Below, one piece after another: positions 43,071 through 55,600 of a stretch of DNA of 64,000 nt. Position 1 is the stretch's first letter. The number at the start of each line of letters is the position of its first letter. A model generated the notes under the pieces. That model was not told the DNA's origin. It saw only the letters and a program-made list of their open reading frames with translations, and did not search any database. The DNA is taken from assembly GCF_027744825.2 (NCBI RefSeq), contig NC_071347.1, positions 24,054,388 through 24,118,387 of the forward strand, given 5' to 3'. The translations under genes and the position numbers were made by a program. This DNA comes from Synchiropus splendidus (taxonomy: Eukaryota > Chordata > Actinopteri > Syngnathiformes > Callionymidae).

Positions 43071-46000
43071 CTACAAGCCCTCCGCCGAGTCACCGGCTCC
43101 CAGTTCTCTCTCCTCTGACGGAAGAATCTTCTCAAAGATCTTCTGGTAAAAGGGAGCAAAGACCAGCTTATTGAAGTTGACCAGTCGAACGAAGCGAACA
43201 GCGATCTGCTTGAGCTCCTGGCCGACCGGGACCAGACCCCCGGGCAGAGCCGGAGGGGTCTTGTGTTGACTGGACTCCAGCGAGGCCAGCAGGTAGCTCT
43301 GGACTCGGGACCCTGGAGAGAAGAAGAGCCGTGTCATCGCAGCAGACTTGAGTGCCGCCACGCAGGCCAGCAGAGTACCCATCAGCCTGCAGACGGTGTT
43401 GTTGGGCTGCCCGGCGGCCGAGATCTGGCCCTTCAAACTCTTCTGCTGGTCAGCTGACCCAGGCTGGAAACCGTGCTGGCTCAGACACCCACTCAGCTCC
43501 ACGCACACCTTCTCCCCGATGGTGGCCAGCGCCTCGTCTAGACTGAAGGACCTGAGGAGGACACAGAGCACAGTGGTCAGTCCGTGCACGGCCTCTTTGG
43601 CAGCGCTCCTGCGCTCCTCACGGCGAGTGCATGTCGGCGATCATGACACTGATGGTCTGCTTCAGGGAGTCCATCAGGCCAGGCAGTCCAGAGATGGAGT
43701 CTCCAGTGCAGGTGTAGACGATGAGCAGCAGCGACGAGAGGAGGACCAGCTGCTCCACCTCCTGCTGCATCTGCTGGAAGCGTCCCTGGTCCAGCAGAAC
43801 CGTCTAGACACACACTTGGTCAGAGACTGTCGAGATGATCACCCAGAGCATCACAAGGAGCAGCGTCGTCACCTCGGGGAAGAGTGCGGCCGCGTGGTCC
43901 CACCTCAGCAGACGCAGGTACGCTTGGTTGTGGACGTCGCGAGGACCAAGAGACGCAGGTGGAGGTGAAGCCTCACGCAGACCCACCGACGTGTCCAGCA
44001 GCCACTTCTCAGTGTAGTCCAGAGCGTCTGCAAACGCGTGCGCGCGCGCACACACACACAGACACGCGCCTTAGCTATAACGCGCAGCAGCGCTTGCACC
44101 CGCTCAGGGAGAGATGGGGAAGAAAGAGGAGAAACAGCGCCACCTGCTGTTTCGATGGAGATCATGAAAACTTCAGGAAAGTCTGCTGTAACAGCATGAC
44201 TCTGGACTATACGAGGTTCAAACACCAGCCTACCGACAAGCAGTGCACAATGAACAACATGAGCTCCTCAGAACAAAGAAGAAAAAGCATTGGAATCGCT
44301 GAGAGCTCTGTTGGGCCAGCAAGCTCACGTGCCGCAGGCCGCCAGACAGAGCACCACTGACTCACTGGGCTGCTTCTCCAGAAACTGCTGGAACTGCTTC
44401 CTCTCATACTCCACTGACTGCTGCATCAGATGAGGGCGGATACACTGAACGGCGAAGTTGGCGAGGTCCACTCTCATCAGATCCAGCACTGCGAAAATGG
44501 ACCTGCCGGAAACCAGAGTCGGGTCAGCACAGTGAAGGTGATGGCCACAAGCTCAGAGTCAGGTCGGTCCTCAGAGACGCTCCAGCATTTCAGTCTGACC
44601 CAGCTAGCTCGGAGAGCGCAGCATTTCCACATGTATGGACGGGCTGCTGAGGTCCGAACCAGCAGAGGGCGGTGACGCAGTCAGGAGGCAGCAGTAGCCT
44701 GCAGACGGCCTGTACTGTACGAAGGGTTTTTGCCATGTGAGAGCATGGGACTGTGTGGAGCTGAGGCTGCTGTCAGGGCAGCTGGCAGAGCGAGGTGAGG
44801 CAGACACTTCTGTTTCTGACTGGTTCAGATGAAGAACATGTTGAGAACATCCCGCTGGAGACCTCACCACCTCGCCGGGTCAAGAGATGGGCGCTAAGAG
44901 GGAACCTGGCGCAGGTGAATGAGCATGGGCGCAAACGCCCAGTCACCAGTCTCTTGCACACTTGAATCTCACCAGAAGGTCGCGCGGGATTGGACCATCT
45001 CACCGCGCTTAGAGAGCCATCACATGACGTGAACAACATGCCAGACGTTCACCTGAGCAGAGGCACCGTGTCGTGGATCTCCTTCAGCTTGTTGACGTCC
45101 TCGTCCCTGCAGGGGGCACACATCACTGCCATCATGCCCACGATGGACTGGAAGAGGCCGCGGACGTCCAGCGCCCCGTTCTCCGCCTGCTGACGGATCA
45201 GAGGAAGGTCCAGGAGCTCTTCGACGCTGCAGCGGAGCCGCACGTGCCCGGGCTGCAGGAAGGAGAGCAGGATCTGGAGGAGACACCACCATTTGTCAGG
45301 CCCCCTGCTTCATGTCTGTGAGCAGGAGGATTCTTCCACAGTTTCACTGGCGTGACCTCTGACCTCTTTGACCTGGGCCAGCAACCACACGGCCTTGTCG
45401 TACTGGGGCGGACTCTCCTGCAGCTCCGCCTCCAAACAATCCCAGAATGCTTTGTGCATCACCTCCTTGACCCGCTGCTGGAAGCTGCAGGGTTAAGAGT
45501 CAGTTCGTGTCAAAGTCAGATGGTTCAAGGTGTTGGAGGTCTCACCTTCCCTCGGGGAGTTCTGCAGGCTTCAGCTGGAAATCCTGGTTGACCATGATCT
45601 CATGAGCAAACACCATGTTGCTGATGTCATTGGCCGTCTCCATCAGCTCGTCCACGGAGACCAATGAGGGCGGTCTGGCTGACAACAGACGCAGACGGGG
45701 AGGATGTCAGAGGGCTGCAGTCACACCGGTCACATGACCAAGGGCAGCCCACACAGCCATGAAAGAAAACATCTTCTGCCTCGTTGTGGACGCCAGGTCG
45801 CGGGGGCAGCAGCTCTCGCCTCAGCTCAGGATGGAGACGGGGAGATGCTTACAGCAGGTCAGGCTCAGAACCCGAAAAAGCTTGTTGTCAATGTCCAAAG
45901 TGAGGATCCCGCCAACTAGCAAAGTGCGTTGATACGTCGTATAATAATGAACAAAATAAACAAAGGAATATATATGAAGAATGTCGTGTCAGTTGTAAAG

Positions 46001-47031
46001 CACAACAGGGACAGGGACGTCACGAGCAGCAAAACAGACCCGACTCAATGCACCCGAACCGTCTCCATCCTCTGGAGCCTGTGGCATGGTTGCCGTGGCA
46101 ACCCTTCTCCCTCAGACTCCAGATCTGGTTCATCAAACACTCCACCCCACAAGGGTTTTATGACGGGTTTTCTGCCACAATAACAAGAGGAGGAGAGTCA
46201 AAGTCAAAGTGTTGCCGCGTCATTACAAAATAAAGGAAATGAAAAACAAAATAAAATGAGCGGTAGAAATAGCAGATGATTCATATGGCAAAGTGGAGTG
46301 GTACGTTGCAGAGGTGAGTAATGTTTCAGGCAAGAGAAGAGCCCCAAATCCTTTGATCAAGTTCAGTCTGGACCACTTCCACACGTCCCCTTCAGAGGCA
46401 TCATGCGCTCTGCTCGTCTCTCCGCTCTGACATTAGACCGACACTCGCCTGTGTGAGCCCAGGCCGGACACACCGAAGCAAGGTCGCCTGGTCCTGGGGC
46501 GGCTACTGACCGCACACGTTTGGTAAATCTGCTGTGGGGCCGGTCCCTCATGCGGAAAGAGGTGGGAGGCTAAAGACGGACTTGACCTTCGCCTGAATGA
46601 AGCGCACATCTTGTAGATGAGATGAGGCTGGACGGACCGCCTGGGTTCGTCCCACGGTGGGGAAACGTCACAGCAGCCGATGACGACACAAGAGACATTA
46701 AAGACATCCACAAAGCGTCAGCACACGGTAGGAAGAAAGCCAGGTCGGGGGCTGTCACACAACACAACACAACAGAAGACCCGTCACCTCTGAACAAGCA
46801 AAGAACTCGAGACAGGTCACAGACGATCCAGCATCAACAACGGTCCCCGGTGCCGTCGCAAAAGCCACCGAGCGCTGCGAGACACGCGGCGCGCAGCAGG
46901 ACCGACAGCTCGGTACCTTGCGGGTCCCGGGCGCGGCCCGCGTCCTCCCGGTCCGCCTCCTCACAAGGGTCGGGCATCTTCTCCCTGGACTGCGCCGCTT
47001 CTGCCGCTCGCTGCTCGGCGTCGTCAGACAT
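43071..47031 (-). CDS. tcp11l1: TCP11L1 orthologue (T-complex protein 11-like 1), 9 coding exons
   Basis: Exons, 5' to 3': 47031-46917, 45678-45546, 45484-45364, 45273-45053, 44502-44366, 44027-43873, 43803-43622, 43551-43379, 43312-43071. They give 492 aa (human 509) with all frames agreeing. Family landmarks are [83 protein letters not shown] and [13 protein letters not shown]; all match human TCP11L1 from memory. The start MSDDAEQ was chosen because it opens a short acidic leader like the human one; an in-frame ATG lies six codons further upstream. Intron 8 is only 66 bp (43313-43378) and stays open in frame, so a reader could mistake it for coding. TCP11 proteins are linked to PKA signalling and sperm function; the role of this paralogue is little known. 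Confidence 0.93.
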
Positions 47032-47200
47032 CTGTGCCGACCTCGTCACGTTGCGGCCTCAGTGACGAAACAACCCGCTCCGTCTGCAGCCGCGAGTCAC
47101 GCCACACTTCCTGTTTTGGGTGTGGCTGAGTGACGTCACCCTCAGACGCTTCGAGAGCCGGCGAATGTGTCGAGATTTCATGTCTTTTCACCGTAAAGAC
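46860..47200 (-). promoter_or_regulatory. TCP11L1 CpG-rich promoter region
   Basis: CpG-dense sequence surrounds the ATG at 47031. It lies only about 570 bp from the end of the DEPDC7 coding region on the same strand, so the DEPDC7 3' UTR and the TCP11L1 promoter must share this gap (47032-47596). Confidence 0.45.
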
Positions 47201-47596
47201 AAAAAAAAAAAAAACCAAACACAGCGTCCTAAAATCACACATATGTCACGTTCTCCAGAAGCTGCCCTGAAAGCGCCATCACTTAGATCCAACCCAAAGA
47301 CGGCAGGAGGGGCTTCCTCCCCCGATACACCTGCGTCCCAGGTGTCACCCGCCGGACCTCCCCACCTGATCTGGCCCGGGGAACCCAGACCACAGCCGGG
47401 ATGCTGGAGCCAGACACAGACTCTTTCCAAGGATAATTATTCCCACGATATAGTTTTGACATCACAAAAGAGCGTGCAATGAATGCTTGACTCAAAGTGA
47501 ATGGTCATCAAGAGCCGGCAACATCTGCACGGCCAGCCAGTTGAGCAGTTCAGCTCGGGGATGCAGAAACACCAGGAGTGGAGCTGCTCACTGACT

Positions 47597-50361
47597 CTAG
47601 AGGAGCCCAGACGCTGCGTCCCCAAAGTACTGGCTGAAGAGCTCGGGGTGCGCCTGGCGGAAGCTCCCCAGCAGCCGCTTCCTCTCCTTGCTGGACCTGG
47701 AGGTGTCCCGGTGGATGCTGCTGAGCAGAGCCCAGAGTTCCCGCCGGGTGGAGTCCACGTAGGTCTTGTCTGAGCCTAGAGGAGAGAGGTCGGAGCAGAT
47801 GACGACAAAGGGCTGTTGCACCACTCCGCACTATCATCTTAAGCCTAGACTTCTGACGCTCAAACTACTGCTCATCTTGCTGCCATGGTCCAGGTCGGCG
47901 TTCACATGGTTCTGTCACTTGCTCCTCATGCTCACCAGCGGGACGCGGCTGCTTCTCCCGGACGACGTCCTGCAGTTTGTCGCTCACCTGTTTGTGCAGC
48001 TCTGCGGGGACCTGAGGGGCGAGGACGTTTTCTTTGAGGCAGACCCGGTGGGTTTCCAGAAATTCCCTTTCTCCACCAGAGACCACACCTTGAAGATGTC
48101 CTGGATGTTGCTGAGCATGAACATCACCATCAGCTCCTCCTTCTCTCTGGACAGACTGCCGCTGTGAAGAATGGCTCTGGAGAAACATCGCTTCACCGTC
48201 AGTCTGTTCTCCACCTGAAGAGTCACGGACGGACGAAACGCACCTTCTGATCTGGACTTCCACAAACAACACGAGGCGAAGCAAAGCTCAGTGAATGGAG
48301 ACGCACGGTTCACCAGCGTGGCTGCGCTCCCACGTGGACCCGAGTAACTGACCTCCTTGTCCAGTCGGACCTCTCCAGCATCGGCGGCCAGGGCCATGAA
48401 GGTCAGCAGCCTGCGCAGCTCCTCCCTGCAGCCAGGTGGCAGCAGCTTCAGACACAGCTGCAGAGCTTCCAGCGCAGAGTCCGGCTTGGCCTTCACTGTG
48501 GACCACATGCAGGTGAAGCTCCTGTATGCCGCAGGCTCACGCCGCCAGCCCAGCCTCACCCAGCAGGTCGGTGATGGCTGCGTAGACGTCGGCCATGAGG
48601 CGCGGCAGCAGCGGCGCTCGCTTGACGCCGTCGTAGTGTCTGACCAGGAGCCCGAAGACCAGCGTCTTACAGTGAGCTGCCCAGGGAAGGTGCACACCGT
48701 GGCTCTCCGTCTTTGCATCACTGGCCCCATCTGGCCAGCGGTCATAACATTACGGCTGCACCCACTCACCTAGGTGGGCGGAGCCATCGCGCTCCTCTGG
48801 AGGGAAGCATGACGGCAGCGCTGCACTCAGCTTGGCCACGCTGTGGTCGGGGAGGAAGTCCAGCAGGTCCAGCGCCGCACACAGCCAGGCGTCGGCCCTG
48901 GGTTCCAGGAGAGGGGCTCCCGTCAGGGGCGCTGGCCAAACACGACCTGAGACTGGGACTTACTGGGACTCCCTGAAGGCCTGGAGGACCCGTCGGTCCA
49001 GAGCGCTGCCGCCGGGCACCACCTCAGGGTTCCTCTGCCAGACGGAGGAGGGGCCTGAGGCCTGGGTGCACTGCAGCACCCCCTCCAACAGGGGGAGCTC
49101 CACCAGGCTCAGCAGCCGCAGCAGAGTCTGCTCCTGCCAGGTCTCCTCTGCCACTGAGGAGAGGGAGACCTGTTCGGTCCTCCGAGTCACGAGTGGGGAC
49201 GTGTCTCCGGACGGAGGCGCCGTGTTCCCAACACAGGACTCGGACAGACTGCCTGGACTCCGACTCTCCACCAGGGTGTCCTGCAGGGGGACTTCAGGGG
49301 ACACTTGAGGGGCACGGACCTGCGCGCAGGACTCGTCGCGTGACCTGGCGGGAGAGGCGGCTTGGGTCCTGCAAGTCAACCTCAACTCCTTTCCGACGCG
49401 GCAGAGACACTGACCTCCCAGCTGAAAGCGTCCTGAAGAGCTTCTGGACCTCCAGAAGCCCTCCATCCAGACTGTCCACCGACAGAGCGTGATCCCCCAG
49501 GAACCTGGGAGGAGACGGCAGCGGGACGTCAGGACACCACAAGTGAGAGGCGGGTGACGCTGGCTCGGCTCCAAGAGAGGAGCAGCAGCAGCAGCAGCAG
49601 CTGAGAGACGGGGCGCTCCTTCAGGCCCGACGCCTCCACTGTGGCGGGGCCTGTTCTCCTCCCTCATCTGTGCAGCCCATCATTACGGCCCATGAGAGGC
49701 AGAGCTCTGACCTGTACAGCGCTGACTTGCTGTCCTGGAAAACCTTCTTGTCTCTGCCAAACACTTTGGTGGTGACGGACTCCAAGACGCGACAGTCCAG
49801 CAGAGCCTGACACACACAGGCCAGCGCTTCACGAGGGAGCGCCGCTCCTGACGAAGATGACCCAGAGTCAGAGCTCCAGCACAGGCAGCAGCAGAATGAA
49901 ACACAACAGGACGCACGCAAGTTTCTATGGAAAACTCCAGTAGCAGACAAAGGGGAGGCGAACCGTGACCACGTGACCGGAGACCAAGCTCCCATCACGG
50001 CTGTCCATCGGCAGCGCCACGCACCTTGAAACTCTCTGGCCACGTGCGACACCACCTCGTCCATGACCTCTGACCCCGGGAAGCAGTCGCTGTGGGACCT
50101 GAGCAAGACTCGATGGCGTTTGGCGGTGAGAGAAGTCCTCAGGTGAGACAGCAGCTCGTTCCACAGGCAGGTGAAGCGCACGGAGCTCACGGCCGCGCCT
50201 GGGGCTGAGACACGCGCACAGACCCACCAGCCTGAATTCTGCGGACACAAACCCACAACAACGACACGCGCGCGCGCACACACACTACACTCACGCTGAG
50301 GTCGAGCGCGGAGTTTCTCGGCGAGGTTGAGCGCCGCAGCTCTCTCTCTGATGGAGGACAT
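47597..50361 (-). CDS. depdc7: DEPDC7 orthologue (DEP domain-containing protein 7), 11 coding exons
   Basis: Exons, 5' to 3': 50361-50295, 50204-50025, 49847-49712, 49504-49415, 49344-48964, 48897-48770, 48676-48560, 48495-48353, 48214-48089, 48011-47936, 47775-47597. They give 540 aa (human 511). The N-terminus MSSIRERAAALNL resembles human MATVQEKAAALNL. The DEP domain spans about residues 25-125 (WNELLSHL, KRHRVLLRSHSDCF.GSE, ACVCQALLDCRVLESV, TKVFGRDKK). The C-terminus keeps KRCFSRAI, DIFKVPAELHK, KERKRLLGSF and ELFSQYFGD. DEP domains bind membranes or signalling partners; DEPDC7 has been tied to CARMA-dependent NF-kB signalling. An alternative acceptor for exon 5 at 49368 keeps the frame and adds 8 residues, but it would leave an intron of only 46 bp. 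Confidence 0.92.
50262..50284. repeat. Alternating CG/CA tract after DEPDC7 exon 1
   Basis: ACACGCGCGCGCGCACACAC, a pure alternating purine-pyrimidine run of the kind that favours Z-DNA. It lies about 10 bp inside intron 1 and 80-100 bp from the shared promoter. Another, GTACGCGCGCGCGCGCG, is at about 50910-50927. Confidence 0.75.
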
Positions 50362-50620
50362 GGCGGAGCAGGTGGAGGTGCGCAGGCGAGATTAATCGAA
50401 CCCCGAGGACGGCGCTTTACACCACTGGGGGGCGACAGCGACCTATTGAAGGCGTTTGTGACGAGCCAACTTTGGGGAATATTCCATCAAAGTAAAGCCA
50501 TACTCTTCTCTGCCGTCAGTGTGTTATCGACTTGTTTTCCTCGATTGTCTGGTTGTTTAAATAGGAAGGGAAGCTACAGTCCAAACACTGCAGACTTGAC
50601 CGAGAGAGAGGCGGTGAGTG
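50362..50620. promoter_or_regulatory. Bidirectional promoter between DEPDC7 and CCDC73
   Basis: The DEPDC7 ATG is at 50361 on the minus strand. On the plus strand a donor GCG|GTGAGT at 50613/50614 ends a plausible noncoding first exon of CCDC73. Both genes would then start within about 250 bp in CpG-rich sequence. Neither a TATA box nor a defined initiator was identified. Confidence 0.5.
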
Positions 50621-52647
50621 ACGTCGAACGCCGTGCTCTGCCCTGCTCCCCCGCGTCACAGTCGGTGCACGTGTTGTCGCGTGTGTTCTGCCCGCGTCTC
50701 CGTCTGCGCGTTGTTGCTGCTGCCGCAGCTAACGGCTGAAGCTAGCTAGCTAGCTAGCTGGAGAAGCGGCGTTTGCTCCGTGACTTTAGTTTGGACGGAA
50801 AACATCCCCATTTTATTCGCTAACTCCTCAATGGGCGGTTCCGAATGGGTCTCAATTCACTTCAAGTGTGAAGTCAAGTACGAAAGACGAATCACTCCGC
50901 CGTCCAAGCGTACGCGCGCGCGCGCGCGTGTTGCCAGCTTCTTCAGTCTCATCAGCGGCAGCGGAGGCTTTTGACCAGCAGGTGTCTCTCCCCCCGCTCA
51001 GTCCTGCCGTGGGGACCGCTGCATGTCGGCCTCTTCAGGAACCTTCGCTGCCAGCACAGCAGCAGCAGCAGCAGCTTCACCAAAGCACTTGACGCGAGGC
51101 GCCTCTTCACATGCACAACACTCCCCTCCAGAGTCCTGTGGCGCTGCTCACCAAGCGCTTGGAGGGGCGCCATGACCTTGTCTTCAGTGGGAGGCCTGCG
51201 GTCTCCCCGGCACGGAGGTTTTCTTTTGACAGCGTTTTCTCAACTTGTGTTTCACGTTCTCATTGAGATTGATCCTGTGGCTGAGTAGTGAACATTGCTG
51301 CTTGGAGTCAGCTCTGTTTCTTGACTCCACTCATGGCCAGGTTCCTCCACCTCTGGCTGTCCTCGGCTGTTGTGGGCTGGCTTCTCTGGTCCCGTTCACT
51401 CTTTGGAAAGGTTTGTTTCTTCACTTGGAATGTTGTCCCGCCGTTATGCTTTTGGATCATATGGATTTGAGCCTGTTCATGTCGGTTGGTGTTGTCATGC
51501 TCCAGACATGCTATTTCAGGAGCTTGTGTCATTCAGGCTTCGGGATTGCGTCAAAGACAAACAACTTGGACGAAACATCTGTTTGGGAAAAACAAAGATC
51601 ACAAATGCATTATTCTTCACAGTTCTCCGTTTCCCTTAAAAAACATCTCTATTTTTCATGTTTATTGTCCATGTTTTTGGGGGTTATTTCAGCAAATAGG
51701 TATTGTAAACAGGCGAAGATGGACAGGTGAGCTGTGCAGCGCGTTTGACTGACAGTAACACTCTGAGTCATGACTCATCCAGGTGCCGTTAATGATCAAG
51801 GAAGTCCAGGAAACCCCGGGGAAGCTAGTGACTCGCTGTCCACCGCTGTACAGGTGGTGTTGAGGTTTCATGCTGTGGTGTCAAACTTGCCTCCTCTCAC
51901 TCGGGCAGCGGCGTGGCCCCACGAGCCGGCCTGTAAGCACTGCTCTCCTCCCGCCGCGGCTCAATCTCCTCTGGTGATTGCATTTGCCACCACTTTACCG
52001 CCTCACACCGTGGCGCGTGCGGGAGCAAACTTGCCCAAGGGTAATTCCAAAGCGTTCCCATTAAACGGATGGAGGTTCTTTTAATTTAAGTCCCCTGGTT
52101 GCTGAGCGAGGGTGTTTAATGTCCGCTCAAGTGAAACGACACAAGTAAATAAAGAGATTGTGGTTCACTCCCTGGGTTCCCTCCCGCCTTGCCTCGGGTC
52201 AGCGTGTGGCTTTACGTTGGTCGCTGCTCGCAGCAGGGATCATTTCATCCTCCGACATGACTGATGTCTTCAGCCAGAGGAGAGTACGTGTCTCCTACGA
52301 GGAGCTCAGTGGCTGGCGGAGCCGCCGCCGCTCGCCGTCCGGCCTGTGTCGTCCTCCAGACTGAGGCGGCAGAGCGGAAAGATCCGTGGGCCAATTAAAT
52401 AAGTGGCATCATTTGAGAAAGAGTGGGGCGGCGGTGACCCCGCCACTGCGGATGGCTCCTCTAAATCTGGCCCCGACGTGAAGAGACGCGCCTCCACGGC
52501 CATTAGGTGAGATTGCGGTGGGTGAGGAGGCACTAATGCGCCGCAGCATTAGCACGGCCGTTGAATTGCAGATGAGCCGCTGATTACAAGGTCGCGGGCA
52601 CAAACGCTTCCATTAACCTTTTTGACCCAACTCTTCTTGATGAGCAG
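50614..52647 (+). other. ccdc73: CCDC73 5' intron, inferred
   Basis: Bounded by the donor at 50613 and a polypyrimidine-AG acceptor at 52645-52647 just before the ATG exon. It contains a (GCTA)5 run at 50741-50760, a Z-DNA-like CG tract near 50911-50929 and a (CAG)n run at about 51057-51074. No further coding sequence was recognised. Confidence 0.45.
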
Positions 52648-52661
52648 ATTGTGGAGGCGCC

Positions 52662-55600
52662 ATGGAGCGGAGAGGCCACGCCCCGGTGAGTCTGCCTTTC
52701 ACTCCCTCCTCTCATGATCCTGACTCGCTCACTCGATTGTGTTTCATCAACCAATGAACACTTTTCATTGGACGCGCGGAGACTTCTTTGTGTTTGCTGT
52801 GCTTTGCTAGAAGAAGAGCGTGTGTTGTTGAATTTAGTTATCCGAAATATAGCTTGATATTGACACTGAAATGTCTTTTCTTCGAGTTTTCCTTTCCTCC
52901 TGAGCAGGTTGTTGTGTGTCACGCCCATGAGCCGACCTCTCCTGACATGGAGTTTGAAGAGCTCTTCCCAATCGTTTTGAGCATGAGACCGCAGTCTGAT
53001 CGTGTGACTTGTCTCCTCAGACTGGACCAGCTGAGACTCCGGCCGAGTTGTCGCCCGGCTCTGCCTCGGAGGGTGCTGGGCTCTTACTCCACCTGCTGGA
53101 GTATAAAGCTCAGCTGCTGGAGGCCGTGGAGGAGCTGCACATCCGCAGGGTACTGGCCTCATCGTCGCCTCACTTCTCTAGGTTTTATCTGCTCACACTC
53201 ATCCAACTGCGTCGCATCACCAAGAAAAAGAACTGTTTAATAGAAACGTCAAAGGAAGGTCACCTTCTTCATGAAAGAGTGGTGGAAAAGTGAAAAGACA
53301 AAACTGAACCGACTGACTTCTGATCTTGAGGCAGTGCTGAAACACCCGCTTGTTGTCTGGTGTCATGTGGCAGTGTGGAGCGAGTGTGTGGCAGGAAACT
53401 ATTCCCTGCAGCAGTCTTGAAGCTTCAAACGGGGTGTTGGTCGTTTGTTGCCACTTTACTTTTATTGTTATTGTCGTGTTAACTGGCCAGCGAAACAATG
53501 GCGCTCCATCAGCGCGCTGCTCCTCGGGCACTCGCCAGTTACGGGGCCGGGAGGTGAAGACCAGGGTGATGATGGCGCTGCAGCAGCTCGTGCTGCTCCA
53601 CTCTCTCTGTTTAATAGGTCACATAAAGCTGCCTCGTAAGACTGCGCGCCGATCCACTTCCACGTTTAAGGTCATTGCTTTCAACTTTTCAACTCGGGCT
53701 GTTTGGCAGCGACGCTCAGCTGGAATGTTTAGTGGGGAAGTTTTGGCTTGAAGTGGAGGTGATTTAAGATCTTGTTCAGGAGCAAGGGCTGGAGCTTGTG
53801 TTGCAGATTTATATATATTGTGTGCGCAAAAAAAAAAAATGTTCTGTCAACATGTCAGTCGACCGAAAGACATGAAGGAAGGAGGTGAAGGATGATTTGG
53901 GTGAGGAGGAGGAGGAGGAAGAGTGGGAGAGGTGAGCAGGAAGTAAGCCGTGCCAAAGTCTGGAGACTGCGGCGGAGAATGTCACTCCACCTGGGACCCG
54001 GACATGAAACTGTCTCGCTTTCTGCTCTGGTACAAGACAGCAGGTTTGTCGTCCTCCAGAGACTCAGATTGAAGCTTCCAGCGTGGTGCCGATGGTGTGG
54101 CTGGATGGATGAGACCTGGTCTCCTCTCACCTGTGTGGAAGAAGCAGACCTGCATCCCCTCTCCAATCCAAAGCTCCACATGGGACGGCCTGTAGCATGA
54201 AGTCCTCTGTCCAACCTCCTACACCTGGATGGACAGTGCATGGTGTGTCCACCTCATAGTTATCGTCTGTGTCCAGTCTGGCTCAGGAATGTCTCGCGCG
54301 GTTGCCACTCTGAAGTTCATCTTCGATCCTGCTCCTGTTCAGAGCGTAATAACAAGCCTTTAGAGAGAGAGAGAGGGTGTGTGTGTGTGTGTGCGCGCGC
54401 TCCAGAATAATTGCTGGAGGGGACAGCTCTATCTCCTCTGCCCTCCTTCTCGCCGCTGCGCCCTGCTGCTAGCTCGCTTTAATGGGAACTTATAAAACAC
54501 GGCGAGAGTTCACCCGCTCCCACACATGAAAAGTGCTTGTGGAGAGAATTGACTTCCGAGTGTCGGCGAGAGGGAGGATCACACCAGTTCTCCACAAACA
54601 TCACCTCCCTTTTAATGTCATCCCAGGCTCCTACAGAAGACACGGCAGAATGAGCAGAACGGTTCTTCATCTCCGTGTGGATCAAGTGTGCGCGGGCGGA
54701 GAATGTGCTGCAGAGGCCATTCCTTGGTTCCTGCTCAGCCAGGAATGTTGTCAATTCCTGCCTCTTTTGAGTTGGCCGGCGGTCAGAGGCAGTCGCATGA
54801 TCAATTGAATGATTTCATTAGACGGCTGCCGGTTTCAAATTCAGATGGTGTGACAGAGTGAGACCCTGCGCCCGCTGGAGCCAGAGAGACTGTCTCCTGC
54901 TGATGCCCCTCTCTTTGTTTCAGGATGCAGAAGCCCGCTTTGAGGACCAGATCAGTAAAGTGATTCTGGAAAGACAGGAACTGGAGTGGGAGAAGGTGAA
55001 GACTGGATCATCTCTGGCTCAAACCCTTCCACAGCGTTTCTCTCTTCAGCATGTCCTTGGCCATTGTGAAGTGTTTTACTCACCGATCCAGCTGAGGCCA
55101 GGTCGCGGGGGCAGCAGCTGAAACTAAACAAGCCGAGAGTGAGAAGCTCAGGCTTCGCCTTCTCTCACGCTCTAAGAGCGTCCGGCCTTTGGCTCACTCC
55201 AAAGCTGGTGTCCACAGGTGAGAGGAGAGGTCCACCTCATCCTTCACCTCACTTGTGAACAAGACGCTGCGGTCCTTGAACCCTTCCACCAAGACACGGT
55301 CTCATCTCCAAGCCGAACAGGGCTTGGATCCCTTCTCTGTGGGACTCTTGTCTCAGTGACAGAGACAAGTCGCAGATCTTTCCGCACACAAAACAGTCTG
55401 AAACCCCCAGCTGTCCACTTGTCCTGCCCGAGTCTTCAGTCTTTGTCAAAAGACAGCTCTTCTGATGTGTGTCCTGTAGGAATCGCTCCAACATCAGATG
55501 AAGACTGCTGCCAACCAGCACGTGGACTCACTGGCCAAAGTCAGGAAGCAGGTAGAGGTCCGAGCTGAGCAGCCACCGTCCTCCTCTCATTCGCTGATAT

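Noticed and set aside
49345..49368. Earlier acceptor for DEPDC7 exon 5
   Set aside because: It would leave an intron of only 46 bp. The in-frame acceptor at 49344 gives 70 bp, in line with the other small introns.
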